Shown here in pieces: positions 17,429-26,003 of a DNA stretch of 55,291 nucleotides. Location of the stretch: assembly GCA_014729795.1 (NCBI GenBank), contig WJJI01000045.1:1-55291 (forward strand), given 5' to 3'. The notes beneath the pieces are model-generated. The model saw nothing but the letters and a program-made list of their open reading frames with translations. It did no database searches and had not been told where the DNA came from. Position numbers and translations under genes: made by a program. This stretch comes from Candidatus Moraniibacteriota bacterium. GTDB taxonomy: Bacteria; Patescibacteriota; Minisyncoccia; CAIUEV01; JAHKAQ01. The first letter of the stretch is position 1, and every line of letters starts with the position of its first letter.

Positions 17429-18127
17429 TTAATAATGCTCGACCTTGCCAATTCCATTAATTTTTTCTTCAATTTTTGGGTTGTTTAGATAATAAACATT
17501 ACCCTTGCCCGCAATTTCAACCAATAGGTTATCACTAGCATCTAAATTAACTGTTCCAATTCCGCTGATCAGCACCAAGGCATTTTTAGATTTTAGATTC
17601 AAAGCATCGTAATCGCCCTTACCATCAATAAGAACTTTTTGGTTATTGGTTTTACCACTGACTTTAAAATTACCCAGACCTTGTAACTCTGTGTCCAAAG
17701 AGATTAAATCTAAACCATGAGTTTTAAAATCGCCTTTACCCTTCAAAACCAAACTTAAATCATCAGCTTTAAAATTTTCAATTTTTATATCGCCCACTCC
17801 TTTTAAAATAACTTTATTTAAATCAGGAGTAGTAATTAAGTATTTTCTTTTCCCAAAAGTTAAAAAATCAAACCAATTGCTTTCTTCTTTAATAATCAAA
17901 GCATCGCCTTGGTTCTCAATTTGAATTTTATCAATATAATTTTTATGAGCTCCAAGCTTGATTGCGGTTTGAGATCCTTGTTTAATTGTTAGTTCCCCGG
18001 TTCCATTCCAATGTATTTCTTTAAAATCCGTTATGGGTCGTTCTTCAATTTTAATATTGTTTGCGCTAGAGCTGCCGCAACCGGCCGTTATTGTTATGAA
18101 TAAAAATCCAATTAATATTTTTTTCAT
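17429..18127 (-). CDS. head-GIN domain lipoprotein (DUF2807)
   Basis: Lipoprotein with signal segment and lipobox TAGC (Cys about residue 17), then a repetitive right-handed beta-helix-like domain with recurring VLKGVGDIKIEN, LVLKGKGDFKTH, ELQGLGNFKV and LISGIGTVNLD units. This G-[KIV]-G-[DNT] rhythm is the hallmark of the putative auto-transporter adhesin head-GIN family. The start overlaps the end of tyrS by 4 bases (ATGA), so translation is probably coupled. Likely surface-exposed; no enzyme motif seen. Confidence 0.87.
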   Translation of the reverse strand: MKKILIGFLFITITAGCGSSSANNIKIEERPITDFKEIHWNGTGELTIKQGSQTAIKLGAHKNYIDKIQIENQGDALIIKEESNWFDFLTFGKRKYLITTPDLNKVILKGVGDIKIENFKADDLSLVLKGKGDFKTHGLDLISLDTELQGLGNFKVSGKTNNQKVLIDGKGDYDALNLKSKNALVLISGIGTVNLDASDNLLVEIAGKGNVYYLNNPKIEEKINGIGKVEHY

Positions 18128-19365
18128 TCGCTGTTTTTTATTTGGTAAAATTCCCTTTTGCCGATTTTAATAATCGTGGGGTTCTTATTATTATTTAATT
18201 TAATTAAATATGCCGGGTCATTGATGGTTTTATTGTTAACCTTAACCGCTCCTTGCCTTATTAATCTCTTGTTTTGACTTTTGGACGTATTTTTTTTTAA
18301 GCCGTTAATCAAATTAATCAAAGTAGCGTTTTTAACTTTGCCCAGACCCAAATCTTTAAGAATTCTAACCTCCAAATTTTCAGGATCTTGCTTTTGGCTA
18401 AAGACTTTTTCAAAATATTTTTCCGCCTGAACCGCTTTGGCCTTCCCTTTGATCAACTTGGTAATTTCAAAAGCCAGTCTTTTTTTAAACACCATTGGGT
18501 TTTGGCCCTGTTCAAGCTGCTTTTTAATTTTAGCAACTTCCGCTAAATCAATTTGGGTTAAAAGCTCAAATCCGGGTAAAATTAGCCCATCGGTCCACGA
18601 CATTATTTTTCCATAAATATCTTTAGCTTGAGCGGTCATGCTAACAGCATTGCCTTCGCTTTTGCCCATTTTTTTCCCTTGTTCGTCCGCTAAAAGCTTG
18701 GTGGTTAAAACAAATTTTTCTTTGTTTTTAAGGGCTTTTATTAAGTCTCGACCACACATCATGTTAAACATTTGATCATTACCGCCGATTTCCAGATCAA
18801 CATCCATGACTAAACTATCATATGCTTGAGCCAAAGGGTATAAAAATTCGTGCAAGTGGATTGGTTTACCTTGCTGAATTCTTTGTTGAAACATATCTCG
18901 TTGGATCATTTGCCCCACGGTAAAATTCGAGCTTAGCTCTATTAAATCCACGAAAGATAACTTGTCATTCCATTGACTGTTGTATTTAACCACTGCCTTA
19001 TTTTTTCCCTCAAAAGCCAGCACCTTACTGATTTGTTTTTGGTAATTACGACAATTTTTCAATACCTGGTCTCTGGTAAGTTTGCTTCGAGTAGATTGCT
19101 TATCGGTAGGATCGCCAATCATTCCGGTAAAGTCCCCGATTAAAAATATTACCTCATGGCCTAGTTGTTGAAATTGAGCCAATTTATTAATTGTAATTAA
19201 GTGGCCTACATGCAAGGTTGGCGAACTTGGATCATAGCCACAATATAGCTTTAGTCTTTTGCCTTGCTTAAGCAAGGACAGGAGCTTTTTTTTACTTGGA
19301 TAAATTTTTTCCACTCCTCGATCGAGCAATTGTTTTATAGCTTTTTCCTTGGTATTGGTTTTCAT
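18124..19365 (-). CDS. tyrS: tyrosyl-tRNA synthetase
   Basis: Class I synthetase charging tRNA-Tyr. The Rossmann core has CGYDPSSPTLHVGHL (HIGH motif as HVGH), GDFTGMIGDPTDKQ and the tyrosine pocket around QAYDSLVMDVDLEIGGNDQ. The KMSKS loop is KMGKS, and a C-terminal S4-like RNA-binding domain (RLIRQGAVKVN) completes the chain. Length 413 and the KMGKS variant fit the TyrZ-type subclass. The DUF2807 lipoprotein overlaps its stop by 4 bases, an unusual operon partner. Confidence 0.96.
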   Translation of the reverse strand: MKTNTKEKAIKQLLDRGVEKIYPSKKKLLSLLKQGKRLKLYCGYDPSSPTLHVGHLITINKLAQFQQLGHEVIFLIGDFTGMIGDPTDKQSTRSKLTRDQVLKNCRNYQKQISKVLAFEGKNKAVVKYNSQWNDKLSFVDLIELSSNFTVGQMIQRDMFQQRIQQGKPIHLHEFLYPLAQAYDSLVMDVDLEIGGNDQMFNMMCGRDLIKALKNKEKFVLTTKLLADEQGKKMGKSEGNAVSMTAQAKDIYGKIMSWTDGLILPGFELLTQIDLAEVAKIKKQLEQGQNPMVFKKRLAFEITKLIKGKAKAVQAEKYFEKVFSQKQDPENLEVRILKDLGLGKVKNATLINLINGLKKNTSKSQNKRLIRQGAVKVNNKTINDPAYLIKLNNNKNPTIIKIGKREFYQIKNSE

Positions 19366-19574
19366 CTTGACTGTAAATATTAGGATTTATATGTTAATAT
19401 CTATTAAGGATTATTTAGCTTTAAAATTAGCATTGGACAATCCAAGATTAATTTCATGCTTAAGCTCAATCCATCATGACATTTTTAGATGTAAAATGCA
19501 ACTTTTATTCCACCACCACTGTTTACATCAAGTAAAGATTATTTCACCAAATTTTGACTATTTTGAAAAAAGAC

Positions 19575-19603
19575 TTGCATAATTAAAATTATTATGCTAT
19601 ACA
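19575..19603 (+). promoter_or_regulatory. promoter of the coiled-coil gene pair
   Basis: TTGCAT (19575-19580), a 17-base spacer and TATACA (19598-19603) with an extended -10 TGC immediately before it. Located 35 bases ahead of the first coiled-coil gene. The rest of 19366-19574 shows no other clear signal. Confidence 0.55.
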
Positions 19604-19637
19604 GTCAAGTTCATAAAATTAATTAAAAAATAATTTA

Positions 19638-20225
19638 ATGACCAGTCCAACTTCCAAATCTCAATCAAACGATTATTCAAGCGATTACAACGCTTCTACC
19701 AATTCAGAAAAAAGCCAAGATCAATCCTATGGCGATATTGAAGAGACCTTTTTCTTATTAGAAAAAAACACTCAAGCGTTCAATGAACAAATTCAAAAAA
19801 AGGACGAGCGCTTGCAAAGCCAGGATAAACAGATTAATGCTATTTGTTCCCGAATTAAAGATATTTTAGATAAAGATGTTGAGGAAAGCTTAGTGGAAGA
19901 TTTTGAAGAAGGACGAACATTATCAACCAACAAAGTTAGTAAATATTCAACCAATTCATCAACTGCCAGTTACGAGCCTACCGGTAGTTCTTCATCAGAT
20001 GATGATTTGATTGACGAGAATTATCAAACTCCTCAGGAACAAGAAGCGGAAGAAGATCAAGATTTAGACCAAGACCAAAATTTGGAAACCGAAGAACAAG
20101 CCCAAACAACTTCACAAGAGCAAGACAAGAAATCAAGCAAATCCGAATCCGAATCCGAATCTCAAGAAGAGTCTAGCGAGGATACCGGTCTTTGGGATCG
20201 TTTTCGGAAAATTATCAATCGTTAG
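19638..20225 (+). CDS. acidic, low-complexity coiled-coil protein
   Basis: Not recognised. 195 residues, strongly biased to Ser, Gln, Glu and Asp. A disordered N-terminal 30 residues precede a short predicted coiled coil (about 35-80: EETFFLLEKNTQAFNEQIQ onward). Then comes a long disordered acidic tract (110-180) with an SESESES run, and a compact C-terminal tail DTGLWDRFRKIINR that could be an amphipathic anchor or docking peptide. No signal peptide, so cytoplasmic. It has its own promoter and is followed 33 bases later by a larger coiled-coil protein with similar composition; the two probably act together (inference). Confidence 0.65.
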   Translation: MTSPTSKSQSNDYSSDYNASTNSEKSQDQSYGDIEETFFLLEKNTQAFNEQIQKKDERLQSQDKQINAICSRIKDILDKDVEESLVEDFEEGRTLSTNKVSKYSTNSSTASYEPTGSSSSDDDLIDENYQTPQEQEAEEDQDLDQDQNLETEEQAQTTSQEQDKKSSKSESESESQEESSEDTGLWDRFRKIINR

Positions 20226-20258
20226 TATATTTCTTATAAGTTAATTTAAACATTCATA

Positions 20259-21899
20259 ATGATCATTAAGTTTACAAGAGATCTAGGCAATTACAAAAAA
20301 GGCAAAATTTATGTATGTAAAAATGATCTCGATAAAACTAAAGCCAAAGAATTAATTAAATGGGGTTTTGCCGTGGAAGCTAATCCATTTGCTTTGTCGG
20401 AAAAAAAGCAAGCCGAGTTAAAAGAAGCGGGCGAGTCCTTATCTCCAGAAGAAGAAACCAGTTCAACCGAATCAGAACAAAGCCAAAGTTCCGAAACCGT
20501 TGCAACCAAAACTCAATCAAGTTCTGATCAACCAAAACCAACCACCAAACAATCAAGATCTTATTCAAGCCCCCAGGATCAACAAAGTCTTGGCAAGCGA
20601 GAAAAACAAGCCTTTGAGCGACGAATCAAGGAATTAGAGCTGGAAAAGAAAAAAACCATTGAACTTTTGAAGAAGAACCTAAATATCATTAAAAAGCAGC
20701 TGAAGAAGAAAGATGAATCCATTGAAGGCAATGATAAATTGATTGAATTGCTCAATGAAGAAGCGGAGAAACTTCAGGTTTCCGAGGCTCTTAAGATTAA
20801 AGAAATTCAAAAACGTATAAAACTAGAAGGTCAAGTTAAAGATTTACAAGCGGAAATTGAAAAAGTAAGGCAAAAACGACAAAAAGAGATCGACTCCCTA
20901 GACCAAGAATCTAAATCACTTAAGGATATTATTAATAAGAAAAACGAACAAATTGATATTTTAAATGATAAAGTTAGTGATTTAACCAAGGCGCATGAAC
21001 AAGAAATTCAGAAAGTCAAAAACAAAGATGAACGCATCAGCAGTCTGGAAAACGAGCATGAAAAAGACAAACAAGCCTATCAAGAAAAAATTAGCGTTAT
21101 TGAAGAATTAAAAAATGATCGAGAAAAAGAACTAACCGCGGTACAAAAGAAAGTTAGCTCAATCAAAGAACAATTAACCGAAAAGAACGAAAAAATTGAA
21201 TCCCTAAGCAAGGAAGTCAAAGGCCTACAAATTTTGGAAAACTTCAATCTCAAGCGAAAAGAAAAGGAAATCAGAGAAAAAGAAGAAAAAATTTCAATCC
21301 TGGAAGAGCGAGTTAAGGAGCTGGAAAATGAAGAAAACCGAACCATTACATTATTTAAAGACAACCTTAGTGATTTGGAAGACCAACTTGATAAAAAAGA
21401 TTCACAGATTGAGCGGCTTGATCGTCAAGTCATTTCTCTTAATAATGAAATCAAAAGAATTAAGTCCACCGAAGCCCTACGTTTGGAGCATGCCACCAAT
21501 GACGCTATTAAAAAGCAAAATATTAGTCGCGAGGAAAGGCAATATCTTTTAGATAAAATTGATGAACTTAAAAAAGAAAAAGATGAAGCGCTTGACTTAT
21601 TTAAGTCAAAACTTTATGCTTTAAGAGAAGAGTTAAATGAAAAAGATCAAAAACTAGAAAAGCTTTCGGCTGGCAATTTAGAATTAGAGAACTCAGCAAC
21701 CAATTCGGGTTATGGTCAAGGATATGATCAAAATGCAAAGATGGCTAGTTCGCGATACGCAAGTCAGACAACCTCCGGTCAAGAAGTAAATCAATCCTAT
21801 AACACCAGGGAGAGCACTCAAACCAATCAGCAAGCCATGAGCCAATCCGAGAAAAAAATTCAGGAAATTTCTTCAGAAATGATAATTGACGAAGAGTAG
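20259..21899 (+). CDS. long coiled-coil protein with a small N-terminal domain
   Basis: Not recognised as a named family. The first ~45 residues (FTRDLGNYKKGKIYVCKND...ELIKWGFAVE) form a compact module of the kind seen in small phage and prophage proteins. A disordered Ser/Thr/Gln linker follows (about 55-115), then about 360 residues of nearly continuous heptad coiled coil (115-480) and a Gln/Ser-rich C-terminal tail. No signal or TM segment, so an intracellular filament- or scaffold-like role is possible. ATPase motifs of SMC proteins are absent. It lies between the acidic coiled-coil gene and the ribosomal L10 leader. Confidence 0.7.
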   Translation: MIIKFTRDLGNYKKGKIYVCKNDLDKTKAKELIKWGFAVEANPFALSEKKQAELKEAGESLSPEEETSSTESEQSQSSETVATKTQSSSDQPKPTTKQSRSYSSPQDQQSLGKREKQAFERRIKELELEKKKTIELLKKNLNIIKKQLKKKDESIEGNDKLIELLNEEAEKLQVSEALKIKEIQKRIKLEGQVKDLQAEIEKVRQKRQKEIDSLDQESKSLKDIINKKNEQIDILNDKVSDLTKAHEQEIQKVKNKDERISSLENEHEKDKQAYQEKISVIEELKNDREKELTAVQKKVSSIKEQLTEKNEKIESLSKEVKGLQILENFNLKRKEKEIREKEEKISILEERVKELENEENRTITLFKDNLSDLEDQLDKKDSQIERLDRQVISLNNEIKRIKSTEALRLEHATNDAIKKQNISREERQYLLDKIDELKKEKDEALDLFKSKLYALREELNEKDQKLEKLSAGNLELENSATNSGYGQGYDQNAKMASSRYASQTTSGQEVNQSYNTRESTQTNQQAMSQSEKKIQEISSEMIIDEE

Positions 21900-21948
21900 T
21901 TAAGAATCCTATTAAATTTTACAAATTCATTTGTTTAGAATTAGTCCC

Positions 21949-22026
21949 AAGACAGTAAGCAACAAATAAGTCTTACTCAGGACAGTTTTCTATTGTAAAA
22001 GCTGTCTTAGAAATGGACAGTTTTTT
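21949..22026 (+). promoter_or_regulatory. ribosomal protein L10 leader with attenuator
   Basis: The 144 bases ahead of rplJ hold three copies of a GACAG element (21951-21955, 21981-21985, 22016-22020) and a single complementary CTGTC (22002-22006). AAGACAG (21949-21955) can pair with CTGTCTT (22002-22008) around an inner AGTAAG/CTTACT hairpin (21954-21959 / 21972-21977). GACAG-TTTT at 21981-21989 can pair with AAAA-G-CTGTC instead. The third copy forms a terminator hairpin with a T run. Position and mutually exclusive pairing fit autoregulation by the L10-L12 complex, as known for L10 leaders; details are inferred. Confidence 0.7.
22002..22026 (+). terminator. attenuator terminator ahead of rplJ
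   Basis: CTGTC (22002-22006) and GACAG (22016-22020) form a 5-bp stem around a 9-base loop, followed by six T. It shares its left arm with the alternative leader helices, so it would form only when those do not. Confidence 0.55.
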
Positions 22027-22043
22027 ATTAATAAGCTATTTAG

Positions 22044-22559
22044 ATGTTAAAGCGAGCCGATAAGGAAAAAATAGTTGAGAAGATTAAAGCCGAAATTGAA
22101 AACTCTCAAGCAGTTGTTTTTACTGATTATCAAGGGCTAGAGGCTAACGAGCTCAATGAATTACGTGATCAGCTTTTTCAAAATCAAATTAATTTTACAG
22201 TTTACAAGAAACGATTGATTCAAATTGCTCTAAAAAACCTAAAAATAGACGCCGATATTCAAGATTATAAGGGGCCGGTAGCTATGGCTTCCAGTAGCGT
22301 TGATCAAGTTAGTTGCGCTAAAAATCTTTACCAATTCAGTCAAAAGCACAAAGACCTAAACATGATTAGCGGCATTTTGGAGCAAAAATATTTATCAAGC
22401 CAACAAATGATCGAGCTGGCAAAATTACCTTCCAGACAGGAATTAATCGCTCAAACCGTGGGCACCATAAAAGCTCCAATTAATGGATTGGTGGGAGCGC
22501 TTAATGCGGTTAATCGTAGCATTGTTCAGGTTTTAACCGCCATTCGAGATGCCAAGTAA
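22044..22559 (+). CDS. rplJ: 50S ribosomal protein L10
   Basis: Stalk base protein that binds 23S rRNA and carries L7/L12 dimers through its C-terminal helix. Conserved N-terminal pattern KEKIVEKIKAEIENSQAVVF, then DYQGLEANELNELRDQL and the VYKKRLIQIAL region; the C-terminus (VGALNAVNRSIVQVLTAIRDA) is the L12-binding helix. Length 171 is typical. Preceded by an attenuator leader and followed 33 bases later by rplL, the usual pair. rplK and rplA are not upstream here; coiled-coil genes take their place. Confidence 0.95.
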   Translation: MLKRADKEKIVEKIKAEIENSQAVVFTDYQGLEANELNELRDQLFQNQINFTVYKKRLIQIALKNLKIDADIQDYKGPVAMASSSVDQVSCAKNLYQFSQKHKDLNMISGILEQKYLSSQQMIELAKLPSRQELIAQTVGTIKAPINGLVGALNAVNRSIVQVLTAIRDAK

Positions 22560-22592
22560 TCTATTTTAATATTTTTCATTAACACCATTATT

Positions 22593-23138
22593 ATGAATCA
22601 AGAAAAAAAATCAGCTTCCGCTAAATCGGAAGCTAAAGACCCCAAAGATCCTAAAAAGTCGGTTCAAACCGATGATAAGACTTCTAAGCCTGAAAAATCA
22701 GATAAACAAGACGCTTCTCAAGATTCAAAACAACAAGAGCAAGCCGTTGAAGTTCCGAAAAAGTTTAAAGAATTAGTAGAGCAAATTGAGAAAATGAGCG
22801 TTTTAGAATTAAGTGAACTGGTGAAGGTGCTGGAAGATAAGTTTCAAGTTTCCGCTCAAGCTCCCATAGCCATGGCCGCTCCTGGTCAAGCACAAGCTGG
22901 TTCCGAACAATCAGAAGCTCAAGAAAAAACCGATTTTAACATTGAAATCACTTCAGCCGGTGACTCAAAGATTCAAGTTATTAAAGCGGTTAAGGATATT
23001 ATGGGTGTAGGACTGAAAGAAGCTAAAGATTTAGTTGACGCCGCTCCTAAGGTTATTAAAGAAAACGTGGCTAAAGCCGAAGCTGACGAGATCAAGCAAA
23101 AACTTGAACAAGCCGGCGCCGGAGTTGAACTTAAATAA
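22593..23138 (+). CDS. rplL: 50S ribosomal protein L7/L12 with N-terminal extension
   Basis: Stalk protein that recruits translation GTPases. Family core: N-terminal dimerisation helix [20 protein letters not shown] (from about residue 57), a hinge rich in Ala/Gln/Glu, and the globular C-terminal domain [12 protein letters not shown]...KVIKAVK-like to VELK at the end. The protein is 181 residues against about 120-125 usually. The extra ~55 residues at the N-terminus are a disordered Lys/Asp/Ser/Gln tract. No ATG, GTG or TTG lies at the usual start, and the first internal Met (in EKMSVLEL) would cut into the dimerisation helix, so the extension is probably real. Followed by a strong terminator. 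Confidence 0.94.
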   Translation: MNQEKKSASAKSEAKDPKDPKKSVQTDDKTSKPEKSDKQDASQDSKQQEQAVEVPKKFKELVEQIEKMSVLELSELVKVLEDKFQVSAQAPIAMAAPGQAQAGSEQSEAQEKTDFNIEITSAGDSKIQVIKAVKDIMGVGLKEAKDLVDAAPKVIKENVAKAEADEIKQKLEQAGAGVELK

Positions 23139-23157
23139 AGTTAAGTCATTTTTGATT

Positions 23158-23189
23158 AAAAAGCGGTCCATTTCAGGGCTGCTTTTTTT
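23158..23189. terminator. strong intrinsic terminator after rplL (bidirectional)
   Basis: A 12-bp stem (23158-23169 with 23176-23187) and a 6-base loop ATTTCA, ending in a T run on the plus strand and, read the other way, also in T. The convergent membrane protein gene ends inside it (stop at 23173-23175), so both operons probably share it. Confidence 0.8.
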
Positions 23190-23601
23190 GGTTTTCCGTT
23201 TGTTTGATTTGTTTTAATTTATCTTGAACATCCCTAGCCTGATCTTCAATTTGCTGAATTGCTTGTTGAAACTTATCTTGTTTTTGCAGTGATTCAAGAC
23301 TTTTTAATGCTTCTTGTGTTAGTTTGCCAGCCTTATCGTAGTCCTTATATATTATCGCTTGCTCGGCCTGGTCAATTTTTTTTTGAGTTGAATCAATGGT
23401 TTGCTGAGTTTTAATCTCTTGGTTAAGCTCTTGTTCTAAACTTTGCTCGGTTTTTTTATTTAATATATTATTTTTTCTTTTCAATTGAATACTTAAAGCC
23501 AAAGCTATTAAAGCAACTAAAATCAAAAATAAAATAATAATTTTTTGCCTAGAAATTTTTATTTTAAATAATTTTTGTTTGGGTTTTTTTCTTTTTTTCA
23601 T
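23173..23601 (-). CDS. single-pass membrane protein with coiled-coil exterior
   Basis: Not recognised as a named family. 142 residues: a very basic N-terminus (MKKRKKPKQK...), one TM helix about residues 19-38 (IIILFLILVALIALALSI), then a Gln/Lys/Glu-rich helical, probably coiled-coil or TPR-like region (DYDKAGKLTQEALKSLESL) to the end. Start chosen at ATG 23601: the reading frame stays open further upstream, but those codons are the 3' half of the tRNA gene. The stop lies within the shared terminator. Probably faces the outside (positive-inside rule). Confidence 0.7.
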   Translation of the reverse strand: MKKRKKPKQKLFKIKISRQKIIILFLILVALIALALSIQLKRKNNILNKKTEQSLEQELNQEIKTQQTIDSTQKKIDQAEQAIIYKDYDKAGKLTQEALKSLESLQKQDKFQQAIQQIEDQARDVQDKLKQIKQTENQKKQP

Positions 23602-23615
23602 TGCTTGGTACTTAG

Positions 23616-23687
23616 TGGGTCCAGCAGGGATCGAACCTGCGACCATTCGGTTATGAGCCGAGCGCTCTGCCGCTGAGCTATGGACCC
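23616..23687 (-). tRNA. tRNA-Met (CAT), elongator type (or tRNA-Ile2)
   Basis: Full cloverleaf on the minus strand: acceptor GGGTCCA/TGGACCC, D arm GCTC/GAGC, anticodon loop CTCATAA, T arm GCAGG-TTCGATC-CCTGC, discriminator A. The G1-C72 pair and lack of initiator features make it an elongator; CAT could also be the lysidine-modified Ile2 tRNA. The 27-43 pair is a C-A mismatch. The 3' CCA is not encoded. It begins 6 bases after the stop of the RNHCP gene and is probably processed from the same transcript. Confidence 0.93.
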
Positions 23688-23693
23688 AATTGT

Positions 23694-24140
23694 TTAAACG
23701 TTGGTTTTTCCAAATAATTGCTCCAAAACTTCTTTCTCATCACTATTTTGAATTGGTTGTATTCCTTGTTTTTTGAAAATCTGAATAGTTTCTTGATTTA
23801 AATCCCGAGCGTTTTCTAATATTTTTATCAATTTTGATTCATCATCGTCAACCGCAATTCGATTAATTGAAATTTTGTTACATTTCTCACATTTATGAAT
23901 TAGCATTAATTCACCCTTTTGAGCGCCCGGTCTGTACTTATTTGGCTTTTGTTTTTTAAAGCATAGACCGATTGGTTTCATTAAACCTTTACATTTTGCC
24001 AAGCGATCCCCGGCACGATTTAAATCTAAATGTCGTGAGTACAAGCATTTTGCACAGTGATTGCGATTTTTTATTTGTTTTTTATTATTAAACCGGATTC
24101 CGCTTAAGCAGTTTTGACAAATAAATTCTAGTTTATTCAT
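23694..24140 (-). CDS. RNHCP-domain protein
   Basis: Small Cys-rich protein of the RNHCP family (named after its motif; RNHCAKC at about residues 26-32). Zinc-binding pairs CQNC, CAKC, CLF-less C...C and CEKC suggest two zinc sites. The internal DLNRAGDRLAKCKG and the HKCEKCNKISINRIA part are family typical. The C-terminal ~50 residues are helical. Molecular function is unknown in the family; nucleic-acid binding is a reasonable guess from the zinc ribbons. It is followed directly by tRNA-CAT. Confidence 0.85.
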   Translation of the reverse strand: MNKLEFICQNCLSGIRFNNKKQIKNRNHCAKCLYSRHLDLNRAGDRLAKCKGLMKPIGLCFKKQKPNKYRPGAQKGELMLIHKCEKCNKISINRIAVDDDESKLIKILENARDLNQETIQIFKKQGIQPIQNSDEKEVLEQLFGKTNV

Positions 24141-24432
24141 AAATATTTCAAATATTCGCCATTTTTTAATTAACTCTTTTCAATCAATAGCCGCCATTAA
24201 GAACAGTCTAAAATAATTGTTTAAATCGCATTGGCCAAAAGCAAATTTAATTGTATTAAATCAAAAAATAGCTTTTTGAGCAAACCAAGTCAATGTAAAT
24301 CCTGAGCCAAACAGAAATTTAACCAAATTTTAATAAATTCTTATTTAAAGATTTAGTCAAAGTTGACTTATGTTTTTAAAGCCATTAGGTTAAGTAGCGC
24401 TTAAAAACTTAATATTGATTGTTTCTTTATTC
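24141..24432. other. 292-base intergenic gap with a small inverted repeat
   Basis: AT-rich, no open reading frame of note. The only structure I see is AGTCAA-AG-TTGACT at 24355-24368, a 6-bp inverted repeat with a 2-base centre. It could be a small operator or two outward-facing -35-like hexamers; no convincing -10 accompanies either. Confidence 0.3.
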
Positions 24433-25977
24433 TTAATCCAAGAAGCTTATTTTTTTTAATTGTTTTTTGAATTCGTTTGCCAGTTCATGAGCCTTAGTAA
24501 GATATAATTTTTTATTTTTCCAGTTTTCCATAGGATTAAGCATTTTTTTTGCAACACCGGGGATTTTTTTGGGGATATTAAGCTTAAAAATCGGGTCTTG
24601 AAAGGTCTTTGAAGCATCAATTTGATTAGCCTTAGCTTTTTTGATAACCCAGCGGGTGGTTTTCAAGGAAAACCGACAACCGTTTTGATATTCTCCTCCG
24701 GTCCAGCCAGTGTTTACTAACCATACTTTTATTTGATATTTTTTTAAATATATTTTTAGCAACCGAGCATAAACTTTAGGATGCCGATACATGAAAGGCG
24801 CTCCAAAACAAGGAGAAAAAACTCGCTCCGGCGTGGTGACTCCAGCCTCAGTGCCCGCCAGTTTAGAAGTATAACCAAGCAAAAAATATTCGACCGCTTG
24901 CTTAGGATTTAAAATTGCAATCATAGGCAATACTCCATGAGCGTCGGCAGTTAAGAAAAAAATTTGTTTAGCCATGGGGCTTACTTTTTCTTGAGTGGTG
25001 TTGGTTAAAAATTTTAAACTATAACTGGCTCGGCCGTTTTCAGTCAAAGTTTGATCCTTGAAATTTTTTTTTGCTGTAAATGAGTGAAATTTAACGTTTT
25101 CAATAATTACTGAATAATTTTGAATAGCTCGGTAAATTTCCGGTTCTTTTTGTTTGGTTAAATCAATTGTTTTAGCGTAAGAACCGCCTTCAAAATTGAA
25201 CACGCCCTTTTTACTTAAACCGTGCTCGTCATCGCCAATTAGTAAATCTTCACCGTTCATGGAAAGGGTAGTTTTGCCGGTTCCGGATAAGCCAAAAAAT
25301 AAACTTACCAGCTTATTTTTCTTTGATTGATTCGCGCTTGCGTGTATAGGTAGTATTTCGTGATCCACCAGTAGATAATTCATAACCGAAAATAAACTTT
25401 TTTTAATTTCTCCTAAATATAAAGTTCCAATAATAATAATTTCTCGGGTTTCAAAGCAGATCGCAATTACCACCGGGCTTCTTAATTGGTATTTTTTCGG
25501 ATCGATTTGCCAATTTGGGGCATGGTATAATTTAAAAACAGGCAGTTTTTTTGTGTTCTCCGGATCTTTAAAAAGATGTTTGGTGAACAAAGCGCTCCAA
25601 GCGTTAGTAGTATAGGTTTTCACTTCCAAAGCGTATACATCGGTAACACCCACCTGTCTTTGAGTGTAGTAGATTTCCGGTTGTTGGGTAAAATATGCTA
25701 ATAAATCATGTTTTAATTTCTTGAAAATATCAATTTTTAATTTTTGAATCTCGTTTTCCCACCAAATATTTTTTTGAGTTTTTTTAGAAACAACCACATA
25801 TTTATCCAACGGACTTCTTCCGGTTATTTTGCCGGTTTGTACCAATAAAGCCCCGTGGTTATCCAAAAAAGCGTTTTGGTTTTTTAACGCTCTGCTGGTT
25901 AAATAACCAACAGATGGCTCTTTTGTGGGCAACTGTGTCCAATTTTTATTAATTTTTTTTACTTTGCTATAAGGCAT
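24433..25977 (-). CDS. pckA: phosphoenolpyruvate carboxykinase (ATP)
   Basis: ATP-dependent PEPCK: oxaloacetate + ATP to PEP + ADP + CO2. The kinase-1 P-loop is GLSGTGKTT, followed by the metal and oxaloacetate motif LIGDDEHGLS and NFEGGSYAK. The substrate loop near the start (GRSPLDKYVV) and the C-terminal TGWTGGEY are present. Length 514 is normal for the ATP type and shorter than the ~600-residue GTP type. It is the last gene of a three-gene minus-strand operon after glutamate dehydrogenase (26-base gap), consistent with feeding amino-acid carbon into PEP. Confidence 0.96.
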   Translation of the reverse strand: MPYSKVKKINKNWTQLPTKEPSVGYLTSRALKNQNAFLDNHGALLVQTGKITGRSPLDKYVVVSKKTQKNIWWENEIQKLKIDIFKKLKHDLLAYFTQQPEIYYTQRQVGVTDVYALEVKTYTTNAWSALFTKHLFKDPENTKKLPVFKLYHAPNWQIDPKKYQLRSPVVIAICFETREIIIIGTLYLGEIKKSLFSVMNYLLVDHEILPIHASANQSKKNKLVSLFFGLSGTGKTTLSMNGEDLLIGDDEHGLSKKGVFNFEGGSYAKTIDLTKQKEPEIYRAIQNYSVIIENVKFHSFTAKKNFKDQTLTENGRASYSLKFLTNTTQEKVSPMAKQIFFLTADAHGVLPMIAILNPKQAVEYFLLGYTSKLAGTEAGVTTPERVFSPCFGAPFMYRHPKVYARLLKIYLKKYQIKVWLVNTGWTGGEYQNGCRFSLKTTRWVIKKAKANQIDASKTFQDPIFKLNIPKKIPGVAKKMLNPMENWKNKKLYLTKAHELANEFKKQLKKISFLD

Positions 25978-26003
25978 AGTGATAATTGAATGTAAACATT
26001 TAA

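Noticed and set aside
19391-19582. Small plus-strand frame of about 63 codons between tyrS and the coiled-coil genes
   Set aside because: No recognisable family, Cys/His-rich random-looking composition, and its end overlaps the promoter of the next operon.
23602-23646. N-terminal extension of the 142-residue membrane protein
   Set aside because: These codons are the 3' half of the tRNA-CAT gene; the frame is open there by chance.
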